A stretch of 64,000 nt of DNA from contig CAMCWF010000006.1 of NCBI GenBank assembly GCA_945882095.1, positions 1 through 64,000 of the forward strand. Reading direction: 5' to 3'. The notes beneath the pieces were generated by a model. That model did no database searches. It was not told the DNA's origin and was given only the letters and a program-made list of their open reading frames with translations. Positions 1 through 9,617 of this stretch are shown one piece after another. This DNA comes from Chryseobacterium gleum. Lineage in GTDB: Bacteria; Bacteroidota; Bacteroidia; Flavobacteriales_D; Crocinitomicaceae. The number at the start of each line of letters is the position of its first letter. Within the stretch, counting starts at the first letter, position 1. The translations under genes were made by a program, and so were the position numbers.

Positions 1-642
1 AATGGCAACGGTAATGGAAACGTGAATATTTCGGTTACAGATCCAGTTAATGGGGAGAACATCAACATGAATGTGAACATGAACATGAATGGCACGGTGG
101 TAGATCCAAACGCGCAGAATGTTAATATGAATGTGAATGTTTCAGGAAACGGAACCCAACAAAACACAAGCAATACACGTCCAGGTGCAAATGTGAATGT
201 CAATACCAATGCGACAAACAGTACGACCAATACAACCAATACCACGATTACAACAACAACGACCACAACCAATGGCAGTTCAACCAACGTTGGTAACCAA
301 ACAAACAACAACGTAACAAACAACACAATGGTGCAAAGCAATGGCCGTATGAATTGCACCAATCAAATGTATGATGTTCAACCGTTGCTTGCAGAATTAA
401 AAGATTTGTCCTTTGAGGATGACCGTGTGGAAGCGGTTAAAATGTCTTTGAAAAACAAGTGCTTGTATACAAAAGACGCTTCCCAAATTTTGGATTTATA
501 CAGCTTTGACGATAACAAGTTGGACGTTGCGAAATTCCTTTCAGATAGACTTTTTGATTATGACAATGCGTCCAGTTTGTCTACCAAAATGACCTTTGAT
601 TCCAATAAAATGGAATACAGAAAATACATCGGCAGGGATTAA
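1..642 (+). CDS. DUF4476 domain-containing protein with N/T/V-rich low-complexity region; 5' end outside window
   Basis: Frame is open to base 1 (N G N G N G N V...). Long Asn/Thr/Val/Met low-complexity tract, then a C-terminal domain (DVQPLLAELKDLSFEDDRVEAVKMSL...) resembling DUF4476. Confidence 0.7.
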   Translation, partial: NGNGNGNVNISVTDPVNGENINMNVNMNMNGTVVDPNAQNVNMNVNVSGNGTQQNTSNTRPGANVNVNTNATNSTTNTTNTTITTTTTTTNGSSTNVGNQTNNNVTNNTMVQSNGRMNCTNQMYDVQPLLAELKDLSFEDDRVEAVKMSLKNKCLYTKDASQILDLYSFDDNKLDVAKFLSDRLFDYDNASSLSTKMTFDSNKMEYRKYIGRD

Positions 643-644
643 TT

Positions 645-1094
645 TTACTTTCGCAGAAAAGCATTTTCATAGCGTTCAATCCATTGTGCAGGCGAGATTT
701 TTTGCATGAGTTCGTCGATCAAGGTAAACGGAATGGGCGTGGTCTTCTTAAATCGAATACAGCTTTTACCCATGTCAGGTTTTTTACCTATTTCGTTCAC
801 ATATTCCTGCTCAAACCAAGCAAGTAATTGCGGGTCGGCGTACAGGCCCATGTGGTAAAACGTAATGATGTCCTTTCGTAAAACAAGGTTGGCGAATGGC
901 AAAGGGAGTTCTGGACTGCAATGGTAACCCTTTGGGTAAAGGCGATGGGGCACAACGTATCCAATCATACCGTAATTCATGGTTTCTTCAAATCCAACAG
1001 GAAGAACCGCTAAGATTGCATCACGAAATTTCAAAAAAGCATCTTTTCTCTCGCTGGGTTCCAGCGCTTCGATGTATGCTTCTACGTCGCTCAT
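645..1094 (-). CDS. DUF1801 / YdhG-like domain protein
   Basis: 149 aa ORF; YIEALEPSERKDAFLKFRDAIL...EETMNYGMIGY pattern typical of DUF1801. Confidence 0.8.
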   Translation of the reverse strand: MSDVEAYIEALEPSERKDAFLKFRDAILAVLPVGFEETMNYGMIGYVVPHRLYPKGYHCSPELPLPFANLVLRKDIITFYHMGLYADPQLLAWFEQEYVNEIGKKPDMGKSCIRFKKTTPIPFTLIDELMQKISPAQWIERYENAFLRK

Positions 1095-2290
1095 TGTATT
1101 CTTTCTGGGTACTGTTCCAGCGCATGTCTAAGACATTCTACCGATTTTTTTAGGGAGTCTTGATTCAAGACATAGGCAATCCGTACTTCGTTCTTTCCGG
1201 CATTTTCGGTGGAATAAAAGCCATTTGCAGGTGCCATCATTACGGTTTGCCCTTCGAATTCAAAGGATTCGAGCAACCAAATGCAAAATTTCTCTGCATC
1301 CGCCACTGGAAAACGCGCTACGCAATAAAACGCGCCGCTGGGTTTTGGACAAAACACACCGGGAATGGAATTTAAGCCGTCAACCATGATGTTTCTTCTT
1401 TCGACATATTCCTGAACGACATTGTCAAAGTAGCTTTGTGGGGTATCCAAGGCGGCCTCTGCTGCCACTTGGTCAATGGTCGGTGGAGATAACCGCGCTT
1501 GACCAAATTTAAGGGCGGCTGCCATTACTTCCTTGTTTTTACTTACCAATGCGCCAATGCGCGCACCGCACATCGAATAGCGTTTGGAAACAGAGTCAAT
1601 CATGATAACATGTTCACTTAATCCTTCAAGATTGAGAACAGAATGTGGTATTGCACCATCGTAACAAAACTCGCGGTATACTTCATCGGCAAAAAGAAAC
1701 AAATCGTGTTTTTTTACCATTTCACCCAACCTTTCCAATTCGGTTTTGGAATAAAGGTAACCGGTAGGATTTCCTGGGTTGCAAATGACAATGCCCTTCG
1801 TACGTGGGGTGATCTTCATTGCAATCTCCTCAATTGGAGGGAGTGCAAAACCATTTTCGATTTTGGAGGTTACAGGGATTACTTTGACCCCTGCAATTAC
1901 AGCGAAGCTGGTGTAATTGGCGTAAAAAGGTTCTGGAATGATGATTTCATCCCCTGGGTTGCACGTACACAACATGGCAAAAATCAAGGCCTCAGAACCC
2001 CCTGTTGTGATGAGGATGTCTTCCACATTTACCGGAATGCCTTGTTTTTGGTAGCTTGCCGCCAATTTTATTCTGTAGCTTTCATTTCCTGCTGAATGAC
2101 TGTATTCCAGTACTTTATCCTTGAAATTGTGAATGGCATTCAAAGCTGCCTCAGGGGTTTCAATGTCTGGTTGACCGATGTTTAAGTGAAATACGGTTTT
2201 ACCTGCTTTTTTTGCCGCTTCAGCATAAGGTACCAATTTTCGTATCGGTGAGGCGGGAACTGCAAGTGCTTTTTCGGAAATTTTAGGCAT
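1091..2290 (-). CDS. Class I/II pyridoxal phosphate-dependent aminotransferase
   Basis: 399 aa; NPGNPTGYLYS, DEVYREF, SVSKRYSMCGARIG (PLP lysine) motifs; 4-bp overlap with the downstream ORF. Confidence 0.92.
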   Translation of the reverse strand: MPKISEKALAVPASPIRKLVPYAEAAKKAGKTVFHLNIGQPDIETPEAALNAIHNFKDKVLEYSHSAGNESYRIKLAASYQKQGIPVNVEDILITTGGSEALIFAMLCTCNPGDEIIIPEPFYANYTSFAVIAGVKVIPVTSKIENGFALPPIEEIAMKITPRTKGIVICNPGNPTGYLYSKTELERLGEMVKKHDLFLFADEVYREFCYDGAIPHSVLNLEGLSEHVIMIDSVSKRYSMCGARIGALVSKNKEVMAAALKFGQARLSPPTIDQVAAEAALDTPQSYFDNVVQEYVERRNIMVDGLNSIPGVFCPKPSGAFYCVARFPVADAEKFCIWLLESFEFEGQTVMMAPANGFYSTENAGKNEVRIAYVLNQDSLKKSVECLRHALEQYPERIQ

Positions 2291-2294
2291 GATG

Positions 2295-3935
2295 TTATGG
2301 GGTTGTACGGATTTTCGGTTTCAAACTTAGGTTCTTTTTTTGACCAAGAAAAACAAAACCATTTTTTTCGTAGATCAATTTTAAATTAGGATAGGTGTCC
2401 AAGTAGAATTTTTTATCAGGCAAACGGACCACATAAAACGTTTTCAAATCGGTATCGGTCCCGCAAATCCATTGCTCATTGAAACGGTTTTGATTGGGAT
2501 GGGGTTTTACCTCACCGTAAAAGAAATGCGCATAAGACTTAAATCCAAGCGGAATGATGTACACGTTTTCTTTGGATTTTTTCTGGTAGAACGATATGGC
2601 AGCGCGTTGCGAATAGGCTTCAATGTGCGGAAGTATCGTGGCTTTGATGACGATCATATTGAGGGCGACCGATACCAACAAAGCATTGACCGCGTACTTA
2701 ATTTGGTTTCGTCGAAAGAACACGAAGGCCAACACTGCGCCTAAGATCCACACCAAGACCGGAATGAAATCGAGCAGTGACCACCGTTCTTGTGCCAATA
2801 AATTCGCTGCAGCAAATACATCTTGTATTTTTACCCATTTTTGAATTCCCCCACCAAAGGCTTGAATGTACACGAAAATACCCAGTACAACGGCCAAAGC
2901 AAATTGGTAAAAAATCGATATTTTAAAGAAAATTCCATTCTGGCGGTTTTTGTAGTGGGTGATGAAATCCGCAGCAAAAAACGTAATGGGGAAATAACAC
3001 AGCGAGGAATAGTGAATGATTTTTGTCTGAACGATGGAAAACAATACCAAGGTAAAGAGTCCCGAAATAAGCATGATCCTGCGTAAATCCTGTGGTTTTG
3101 GATTCTTGCGTATCAAGCCACCGATTGCAAAAAAGGAAGCAGGGAAACAACCAAGCAAAAGTACCAAGAGGTGGTAATAAATGGGACCCCCATGGCCGGC
3201 ATCACGGGTATTAAACAACCGTACTTGATAATCGATGAATTGTTGGATTACCGCTTTGTTTCCAGTTACATAAAGCATAATAAACCACATTAACCCAATA
3301 AAAATGGCTGTAAAGAAAGCCAAAAACAAGTGTTTGAATTTCGGTATTCCTTGCAATCGATTAACGAGGTGAAAAATCAAAATAGGCGCACCAATTAAAA
3401 TCAATGCAACCGGTCCTTTGGTTAATACGGCAAGTCCTGCAAACAGTCCCGCACAAACGAATCCAATGGATCTTTTGTCCTTTATTCCAAAGATGTAAAA
3501 AGCCAAGGAGTTGAATATAAATAGATTGAACCACGGATCAATGATTCCGGAATGAAAGTAAAGATTCGGAAGGAAGGAACCCAAGTAGAAAGCAGCCCAC
3601 CACCATCCAAGTTTGTCGTTCTGCGCTTTTGTGCCGTGGTAAACCAAGCTAATCAGGGTGAAGACCCCAGCGAGGACATTGGGAAAACGCGCTGCGAATT
3701 CATTTACACCAAAAGTTTCCATGGAAAGGGCTTGCATCCAGATGAAAACCGGAGGTTTTTCCCAAAAAGGAATGTAATCGATGGTGACCGTATGGTAATG
3801 ACCGCTTCGAACCATTTCCCTTGCACATTCGGCAAAATTTATTTCATCCCAATCAAACAAATGTACATACCCCAAAAACGGAATAAACAACAACAGGGTA
3901 ATGACAATTCCTATCAGGTATTTTATTTTTTCCAT
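2295..3935 (-). CDS. ArnT-like / PMT-type glycosyltransferase family 39 membrane protein
   Basis: 546 aa, multiple hydrophobic segments; N-terminal DWDEINFAECAREMVRSGHY...FWEKPPVFIW motif. Confidence 0.82.
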   Translation of the reverse strand: MEKIKYLIGIVITLLLFIPFLGYVHLFDWDEINFAECAREMVRSGHYHTVTIDYIPFWEKPPVFIWMQALSMETFGVNEFAARFPNVLAGVFTLISLVYHGTKAQNDKLGWWWAAFYLGSFLPNLYFHSGIIDPWFNLFIFNSLAFYIFGIKDKRSIGFVCAGLFAGLAVLTKGPVALILIGAPILIFHLVNRLQGIPKFKHLFLAFFTAIFIGLMWFIMLYVTGNKAVIQQFIDYQVRLFNTRDAGHGGPIYYHLLVLLLGCFPASFFAIGGLIRKNPKPQDLRRIMLISGLFTLVLFSIVQTKIIHYSSLCYFPITFFAADFITHYKNRQNGIFFKISIFYQFALAVVLGIFVYIQAFGGGIQKWVKIQDVFAAANLLAQERWSLLDFIPVLVWILGAVLAFVFFRRNQIKYAVNALLVSVALNMIVIKATILPHIEAYSQRAAISFYQKKSKENVYIIPLGFKSYAHFFYGEVKPHPNQNRFNEQWICGTDTDLKTFYVVRLPDKKFYLDTYPNLKLIYEKNGFVFLGQKKNLSLKPKIRTTP

Positions 3936-4564
3936 CTTGTGAGCATAGGTTTAGTATTCGGAAACCAATTTTTCGGTATGACCCGCAGGAGCATCCATCC
4001 GCACACAACGCCGAGAATAGAACCAAAATAAACATCCAATAAAAAATGTTGTGACAAATAGACCCTGGTAAAACCAACAAATACGGCCATCCCAAACAGA
4101 AGGAACTGCACCCAAGGTTTTTTTCCATGCAGATAACAAAATACCGTTGCAAAAGCAAAAGCGCTTGTGGTGTGTCCCGAAGGAAAACCATTTGATTCGA
4201 AGTATAAAAAATTCGGTATTTGATGAAAATCGACGTTGTTTTTAAAGAAATGAAAAGGGCGCATGTAATCTGGAAATACCAGTCTTTTAAGTAATTGGGC
4301 GATTACCGAGGATAAAACATACCCCAAAACCAGCAGTATGCCTGTTCTTTGGTTGTAAAACAGCAAAAGCATCAGTGCAATTGAAAGCACAAAAAGCCCA
4401 TCGCCCAAATGGGTGCAATAGGGGATGACATAATCCAAGAATGTGTTGTGGAATTCATGAAGCCAAAGGTGAAATTGTAGTTTTCCGGAAGTACATAATA
4501 CCCATCCAAGAATTGCCAAGAGCGCAAAATACGGCAGGAAGAAAAACGGTCGATTTGCATTCAC
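3923..4564 (-). CDS. PAP2-family membrane phosphatase
   Basis: 213 aa; FPSGHTTSAFAFA and RVYLSQHFLLDVYFGS motifs. Confidence 0.9.
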   Translation of the reverse strand: MNANRPFFFLPYFALLAILGWVLCTSGKLQFHLWLHEFHNTFLDYVIPYCTHLGDGLFVLSIALMLLLFYNQRTGILLVLGYVLSSVIAQLLKRLVFPDYMRPFHFFKNNVDFHQIPNFLYFESNGFPSGHTTSAFAFATVFCYLHGKKPWVQFLLFGMAVFVGFTRVYLSQHFLLDVYFGSILGVVCGWMLLRVIPKNWFPNTKPMLTRWKK

Positions 4565-4635
4565 ATCCCAAAGGTAGTAAAACTGTGTTAAATGGTCTTT
4601 TTATCCTCCAGCATCGCAGTGAACAAAACAGCATC

Positions 4636-5142
4636 TTAGCAAAAATGTGCCGCAATGGCAAAGTGGATTCCAAAACGTTCATACCCATAAGATAGGATCA
4701 CAATAAAAGGAAGCGCAATGAGCCCATATAAGCTAAATTTCCAATCCAAAGGATTCAAGTACCCATGGATTGCAACAAAGACTATCGACGTAATCCAAAT
4801 GCCCAAAAAAGGTTGTAAGCTCATCCTAAAGAACAATTCTTCCCCAATTCCTGCGCACAGGGATAGAAAAATTCCTTGCCAAAAGTTCAAGTTAAGTCCT
4901 TTGATGAGGCGCTCCATTTTTAGGTTCGAGGTGCTAAAAACTTCAGCGCGCATGAACAGCAGCGCAACAAATGCATAGACAAAGCCAAATTCCAATCCCA
5001 AACCAATGGGCAACCAATCAAAGGATTGGAATCCTAGGAAATTTTCGATTTGCGAGAGGTCGATGCCAAAACGAAGGAGGAAGCCGCAAATGGGAAAGAC
5101 AAGCAAAGTAATCAACCCCATCAAAAACACTTTATTCGACAT
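4636..5142 (-). CDS. CPBP family intramembrane protease
   Basis: 168 aa hydrophobic protein with GEELFFRM (EExxxR) and downstream His motifs. Confidence 0.8.
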   Translation of the reverse strand: MSNKVFLMGLITLLVFPICGFLLRFGIDLSQIENFLGFQSFDWLPIGLGLEFGFVYAFVALLFMRAEVFSTSNLKMERLIKGLNLNFWQGIFLSLCAGIGEELFFRMSLQPFLGIWITSIVFVAIHGYLNPLDWKFSLYGLIALPFIVILSYGYERFGIHFAIAAHFC

Positions 5143-5296
5143 AACCCCCTAAATTTTCATTGAAAGTTAATAAAAGTTCATTGAATGGCTCGGTACAAAA
5201 GAAATGTTTAATTTTACGTTTGTACAAATAACACTAAAAAAAGCTCGCCTATAGACAACGTTTACTTAACCCCAATTTTTGGATTAATTGTAAATT

Positions 5297-5893
5297 ATGT
5301 TGTTAGTATCATTAGGAGATCAAGAGCTAGTCAAGCTGTATTTAGAAGGAAGTGAAAAAGCGTTTGAAGTATTACTGAAACGTCACAAAGACCGTATCTA
5401 CCGTTTTATTTATTCTAAAGTTCGAAATTCGGACCTCGCATCAGATGTTTTTCAGGATACTTTTATGAAGGTTATTTACACCTTGAAAAGTGGCGCGTAC
5501 AACGAAGAAGGTAAATTTTTACCATGGGTAATGCGTATTGCACACAACCTTGTCATTGATGGATTTCGAAAAGACAAGAAAATGAGGTTTTTATCTGAAA
5601 CACGTTCAGCTACGGAGGATTATTCCATTTTTAGCAGGCTTTCATCCGATGAATTAAACATTCTTGAAGTTACGTGTAAGGATGAATTGGAGCTTCAGGT
5701 CGTCCATTTTATGGAGAAATTGCCAAAATTACAACGAGACATCGTTTACATGCGGTTGTTTCAGGACCTATCTTTTAAAGAAATCGCGGAAATGGAAGAC
5801 ATTAGCATCAACACAGCATTGGGGAGAATGCGTTATGCATTGATTAACCTTCGGAAAATGATCGACAAGTACGACGTGGTTGTTGACCTATAA
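5297..5893 (+). CDS. RNA polymerase ECF-type sigma-70 family sigma factor
   Basis: 198 aa; region 2 (FEVLLKRHKDRIYRFIYSKV..DVFQDTFMKVI) and region 4 (YMRLFQDLSFKEIAEMEDISINTALGRMRYAL). Confidence 0.93.
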   Translation: MLLVSLGDQELVKLYLEGSEKAFEVLLKRHKDRIYRFIYSKVRNSDLASDVFQDTFMKVIYTLKSGAYNEEGKFLPWVMRIAHNLVIDGFRKDKKMRFLSETRSATEDYSIFSRLSSDELNILEVTCKDELELQVVHFMEKLPKLQRDIVYMRLFQDLSFKEIAEMEDISINTALGRMRYALINLRKMIDKYDVVVDL

Positions 5894-5912
5894 ATCACAG
5901 TGAAAACACTTG

Positions 5913-5940
5913 AAATCCCTCTTCGGAGGGATTTTTTTTT
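5913..5940 (+). terminator. Intrinsic terminator downstream of the sigma factor gene
   Basis: AAATCCCTCTTCGGAGGGATTTTTTTTT: 8-bp stem, tetraloop, T-run. Confidence 0.9.
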
Positions 5941-5953
5941 GACCTAAACTTTG

Positions 5954-6409
5954 TTAATCTAACAATCCAAATTGTAAAAAATGATGGTGGAAATGTTTGC
6001 GATGCAGTTGAGTCCAATCGCTATGGTTTAGGTTTCCAAAATGGGGGTGCTGAAAATTGGCGTTGGGTTCATCTTCGTAAAATGCTTCGAATCGCAGTAT
6101 GGATTCAGTTAATTCGTCAATCGCCAATTCCAATTCTTCATTTCGAAGCTTCGTTTCTGGTTTTACAAAGTTTACGGATAAATCTTTTGGGAAAGGGTTT
6201 TCACTGTGAAGGAACAATTTGTTTTTAAGAAGTTTTTCCTCCGGCACTTCCAACGGAAATGCGATTTCACCCATGGACATTCGAAGACCGTCGTTGAGAT
6301 GCTCCACCATGCGTTGTGCGGAAAAATTTCCCCAAGCAGGTAAAGCGTTCTCTTTCAGAGGTTGCAACTTCGTTAAAATCAATTCGAGGTCCCAAGCTAA
6401 AAATTCCAT
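5954..6409 (-). CDS. DinB-like / DUF1569-type hypothetical protein
   Basis: 151 aa; WGNFSAQRMVEHLNDGLRM and LHRKHFHHHFLQF His-rich motifs of the DinB-like fold. Confidence 0.6.
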   Translation of the reverse strand: MEFLAWDLELILTKLQPLKENALPAWGNFSAQRMVEHLNDGLRMSMGEIAFPLEVPEEKLLKNKLFLHSENPFPKDLSVNFVKPETKLRNEELELAIDELTESILRFEAFYEDEPNANFQHPHFGNLNHSDWTQLHRKHFHHHFLQFGLLD

Positions 6410-6453
6410 GACAATGCGTTTTGGTTAGGTTATTCTGTCTGTAAAATTACATT

Positions 6454-8316
6454 TTATTTGTGTAGGGTATTCCATCTTAAATCCTTCCGTAACCTTTGAA
6501 TCCTTGCCAACATTCGTTTTTTAGATTGAGCCAATGTATGTGCAAGGGCGCTTTTGTTGGGATGTTTTGTCAGATAACTTTCGTTAAACTTGACTTCCCA
6601 TTTTTGATTAGGCTCGTTGAAGTGTATTTCATACTTCGCATTCCAAAGGGAATAATTACCGTTGAGATAGCGTATTTCATCGGGTTGGACTTCCTTTTTT
6701 GACGCGGGTAAACCAAAAGTATATAATCTTTGGTTCCATTGCATGATTTCGCACAAGGTGGGAACAAGATCAAGGTGTGAAAGCGGCGTATGTGATTTTT
6801 TTGGTTTAATGAGGTAGGGCGCATAAATCGCAATGGGAATTTGGTATTTTTCCTGAATGGTCTTCGCTTCCGAATCCAATTGTACAGGGGTATGGTCTGC
6901 TGTTATAATGAAGAGGGTATTCTTAAACCAAGGGGAATGTGTAATCGATTTAAAAAATCGTTTCAGGCTTTCATCGGTATATCGGTACGATTGCTGTATT
7001 TTCGTCGAACCTTTCGGTAAGAAGTTGAGGTTTTTAGGTACGCGGTAGGGTTCGTGCGATGATAAGCTGAAAAAGGTGGCTAAAAAAGGAGATTTCATTT
7101 GGTTCAATTCCGTTTTCATTAGGTTTAAAAAATGGTGGTCGTAAATTCCCCATGCGCCATCAAAGTGTTCGCGTTTTGGGTCGTCTTCCATAGAATAGAA
7201 CTGATCAAATCCCAACGATTTTGTGAAGCTGTCAAACCGCATGGATCCTTTTCTTGCGCCATGAAAAAAAGAGGTTTGATACCCTTTGTTTTTACACAAC
7301 GTTGGAAAGCCGTCGATTTTATTTGTGCTGTAATTACTTATGACAAAAGGAAGGTCTAAATAGGAAGGGATGCCTGCAAATAAAGCCGGAAGGGCTTCAA
7401 CTGAAGTCTTGCCTTCGGCGTACGCATGGGTAAAGTAAAGAGACTGTTCCAGGATGGAATCCGTGAAAGGTGTAATGGATCTTCCCATTGTTTTTTGATG
7501 AATTTGCGTATGGCCAAAACTTTCCAAAATGATGAAAACAAGGTTAGGTTTCCATTCCTCTCCCTTGGCATTCGCGGTAAAGATGGGGTTGAATGTTTCT
7601 TTTTCTTTCTCCACAGACATGTATTCATGGTCGGGAATGGCGTCGTTTTGAACGGTTTTTAGTACAACGAAGGGAGAATTCAATACCAATTGTACGTTCT
7701 CCGTTGACGAGAATTTACTTGCATCTAAGATTCCCAGGGGTTTTGGACCCAAACTGCTTCGAGCGATTAGAAAAAAAAGGAAAAGGCATGTCAAATACAT
7801 TGGGATGTGCTTTCCTTGAAGCGCTTGCTTTTGTGATTTTCGTTGTAGGAGTTTAAAACTTAGGATTGCATACCCAGAAATCACAGACATTGCCAACATT
7901 GCTACCCACCAAAACTTGGACAGTAGATTCGAGAATTGAAATTGCTCAGGACCGGATAAAAAGAACGCATAGAGGTCAAACGACGACCGTTTCAGTGTGT
8001 AGCGAAAATAGACCAAGTCCCAACATTCTGTTAGCGTTTGAACAAGGCAGGGGAGGAGGAACAATCCAAAGAGCAGAACGTTTCTTTTTGAATTCGAATC
8101 TATGGCTGTCAAACCTAAAAAGGGGAGGTAAAGCCCAAAACATACATACCCAACCCAACTGACATCGAAGCGAAAGGCTTGTATAAAGTCAACCGCGCTT
8201 GGATCAAGGTAAGCGTGGTTGAAAGCAATGAAGAGAAACCTATGAACCGTGAGTGTTGCCATCCAAAGCAAACCATGGAGAAAAAAAACAGCATGCGGTC
8301 GAACGAGGGATTTCAC
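6454..8316 (-). CDS. LTA synthase / sulfatase family membrane protein
   Basis: 620 aa; N-terminal transmembrane region, then NLVFIILESFGHTQI...EGKTSVEALPALFAG...FFHGA...TADHTPV. Confidence 0.88.
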   Translation of the reverse strand: MKSLVRPHAVFFLHGLLWMATLTVHRFLFIAFNHAYLDPSAVDFIQAFRFDVSWVGYVCFGLYLPFLGLTAIDSNSKRNVLLFGLFLLPCLVQTLTECWDLVYFRYTLKRSSFDLYAFFLSGPEQFQFSNLLSKFWWVAMLAMSVISGYAILSFKLLQRKSQKQALQGKHIPMYLTCLFLFFLIARSSLGPKPLGILDASKFSSTENVQLVLNSPFVVLKTVQNDAIPDHEYMSVEKEKETFNPIFTANAKGEEWKPNLVFIILESFGHTQIHQKTMGRSITPFTDSILEQSLYFTHAYAEGKTSVEALPALFAGIPSYLDLPFVISNYSTNKIDGFPTLCKNKGYQTSFFHGARKGSMRFDSFTKSLGFDQFYSMEDDPKREHFDGAWGIYDHHFLNLMKTELNQMKSPFLATFFSLSSHEPYRVPKNLNFLPKGSTKIQQSYRYTDESLKRFFKSITHSPWFKNTLFIITADHTPVQLDSEAKTIQEKYQIPIAIYAPYLIKPKKSHTPLSHLDLVPTLCEIMQWNQRLYTFGLPASKKEVQPDEIRYLNGNYSLWNAKYEIHFNEPNQKWEVKFNESYLTKHPNKSALAHTLAQSKKRMLARIQRLRKDLRWNTLHK

Positions 8317-8363
8317 AGTACCAAATTAGAGAAAAGTATCTTTATCTTTGTAAAAAAGAAACG

Positions 8364-9062
8364 ATGTCAAAAGAGAATCCAGTAGAAAAAAACAGAGGGC
8401 AATTGGTTCAGTTGCTTCAAAACAAAGCTGCGTTAAAGCAAGACATCGCGACGGATGCTGAAACGGTTTTTAAAGAAATTAAGGCGACCATTAAAACCGA
8501 ATTAGAGGCATTGCGAAAATTGGTGCCTGATGAAAGGGTACGTTTGTTTGTGAAGGAACGTGGTGAATACGAAATTCACGTCTACATTGGCAGTGATGTT
8601 CTTGTTTTTTCATTGCATCAGAATGTTTTTCGCTTGCCAGATACCAATCCGTTTTGGGGTACTGCCTATTACCAGGAAGATGAGAAAAGAGGTTATTTCG
8701 GAGTGATTTACATGTATAATTTCCTTGCGGAATCTTTGATCCAAAATCGGATGGAAGACTCAGGTTACCTAATCTCTCGCTTGTTTATAAACAAAGAAAA
8801 ACACTTTTTTGTCGAAGGACGAAGCCAATTGGCATCGATATTTAGGGATACAGAACGCCAACTATGGTCGGAAGCCATTTGCACCTTGGTGGTTCAGATG
8901 ACTTTTGCATATGCCTTGTCTTTTGATTTGTATATCCCTCCGTATGAAATCCAAGACGAAATCTCTGTGAATCAAATGCATTACATGGGAGAAACCTTGA
9001 AATTGCAAACAGGAAAAAGACTTGGATTTAAGATGAAATCCGAAGATGAAGATTTTTCTTAA
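8364..9062 (+). CDS. Conserved hypothetical protein (about 232 aa)
   Basis: Long ORF. The annotated 8253 start overlaps the opposite-strand sulfatase gene, and ATG 8364 (MSKENPVEKNRGQLVQ) is more plausible. Confidence 0.65.
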   Translation: MSKENPVEKNRGQLVQLLQNKAALKQDIATDAETVFKEIKATIKTELEALRKLVPDERVRLFVKERGEYEIHVYIGSDVLVFSLHQNVFRLPDTNPFWGTAYYQEDEKRGYFGVIYMYNFLAESLIQNRMEDSGYLISRLFINKEKHFFVEGRSQLASIFRDTERQLWSEAICTLVVQMTFAYALSFDLYIPPYEIQDEISVNQMHYMGETLKLQTGKRLGFKMKSEDEDFS

Positions 9063-9078
9063 AAAATGAATCGTAAGG

Positions 9079-9109
9079 TTTGGCTTTTTTATTTTAATCT
9101 GTATATTTG
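9079..9109 (+). promoter_or_regulatory. Bacteroidota-type promoter for tRNA-Glu
   Basis: TTTG (9079-9082), 19-bp spacer, TATATTTG (9102-9109) matching TAnnTTTG. Confidence 0.7.
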
Positions 9110-9136
9110 CACTCCCAAATTCGGGAATTATTTTTT

Positions 9137-9208
9137 GGCCCATTCGTCTAGTGGTTAGGACGCCAGGTTTTCATCCTGGTAACAGGAGTTCGATTCTCCT
9201 ATGGGCTA
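9137..9208 (+). tRNA. tRNA-Glu (anticodon TTC)
   Basis: Acceptor GGCCCAT/ATGGGCT, anticodon arm CCAGG-TTTTCAT-CCTGG, T-arm AGGAGTTCGATTCTCCT. Confidence 0.95.
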
Positions 9209-9315
9209 CAAAGCTAGACGGTCCATGTATCTATTGAGAAAGAAGAAAGTTTTTCTTCCTGATCACGAGTTTTTGCAAGGGCACTTGGTTTTATTTATTT
9301 GATTAATTTTAAGCT

Positions 9316-9567
9316 ATGGCAAACCATAAATCGGCTATCAAAAGAATTCGTTCAAACGAAACAAAGAGAGTATTGAATAAATACCAACACAAAACGACGC
9401 GTAATGCGGTTCGTAAATTGCGTTCGACGAAAGATCTTACTGAGGCAACTGCATTGTTTCCTACCGTAGCTTCCATGTTGGATAAATTAGCAAAACGTAA
9501 CATCATCCATAAGAACAAAGCTTCCAACCTTAAATCAGGTTTGCAACTTTACATGAAAAGTCTTTAA
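9316..9567 (+). CDS. rpsT: 30S ribosomal protein S20
   Basis: 83 aa [36 protein letters not shown], characteristic S20 sequence. Confidence 0.96.
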   Translation: MANHKSAIKRIRSNETKRVLNKYQHKTTRNAVRKLRSTKDLTEATALFPTVASMLDKLAKRNIIHKNKASNLKSGLQLYMKSL

Positions 9568-9581
9568 TTTTCTGCATCTTC

Positions 9582-9604
9582 AAAAGGGCTTTGCTCCCTT
9601 TTTT
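9582..9604 (+). terminator. Intrinsic terminator after rpsT
   Basis: AAAAGGGCTTTGCTCCCTTTTTT hairpin plus T-run. Confidence 0.75.
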
Positions 9605-9617
9605 GTATGTTTGTCCC

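Noticed and set aside
8253-8363. N-terminal extension of the 8253-9062 ORF
   Set aside because: Overlaps the divergent sulfatase gene; ATG 8364 gives a normal N-terminus.
9591-9617. Upstream start for the outer-membrane protein at 9591
   Set aside because: Lies within the rpsT terminator; the signal peptide begins at ATG 9618.
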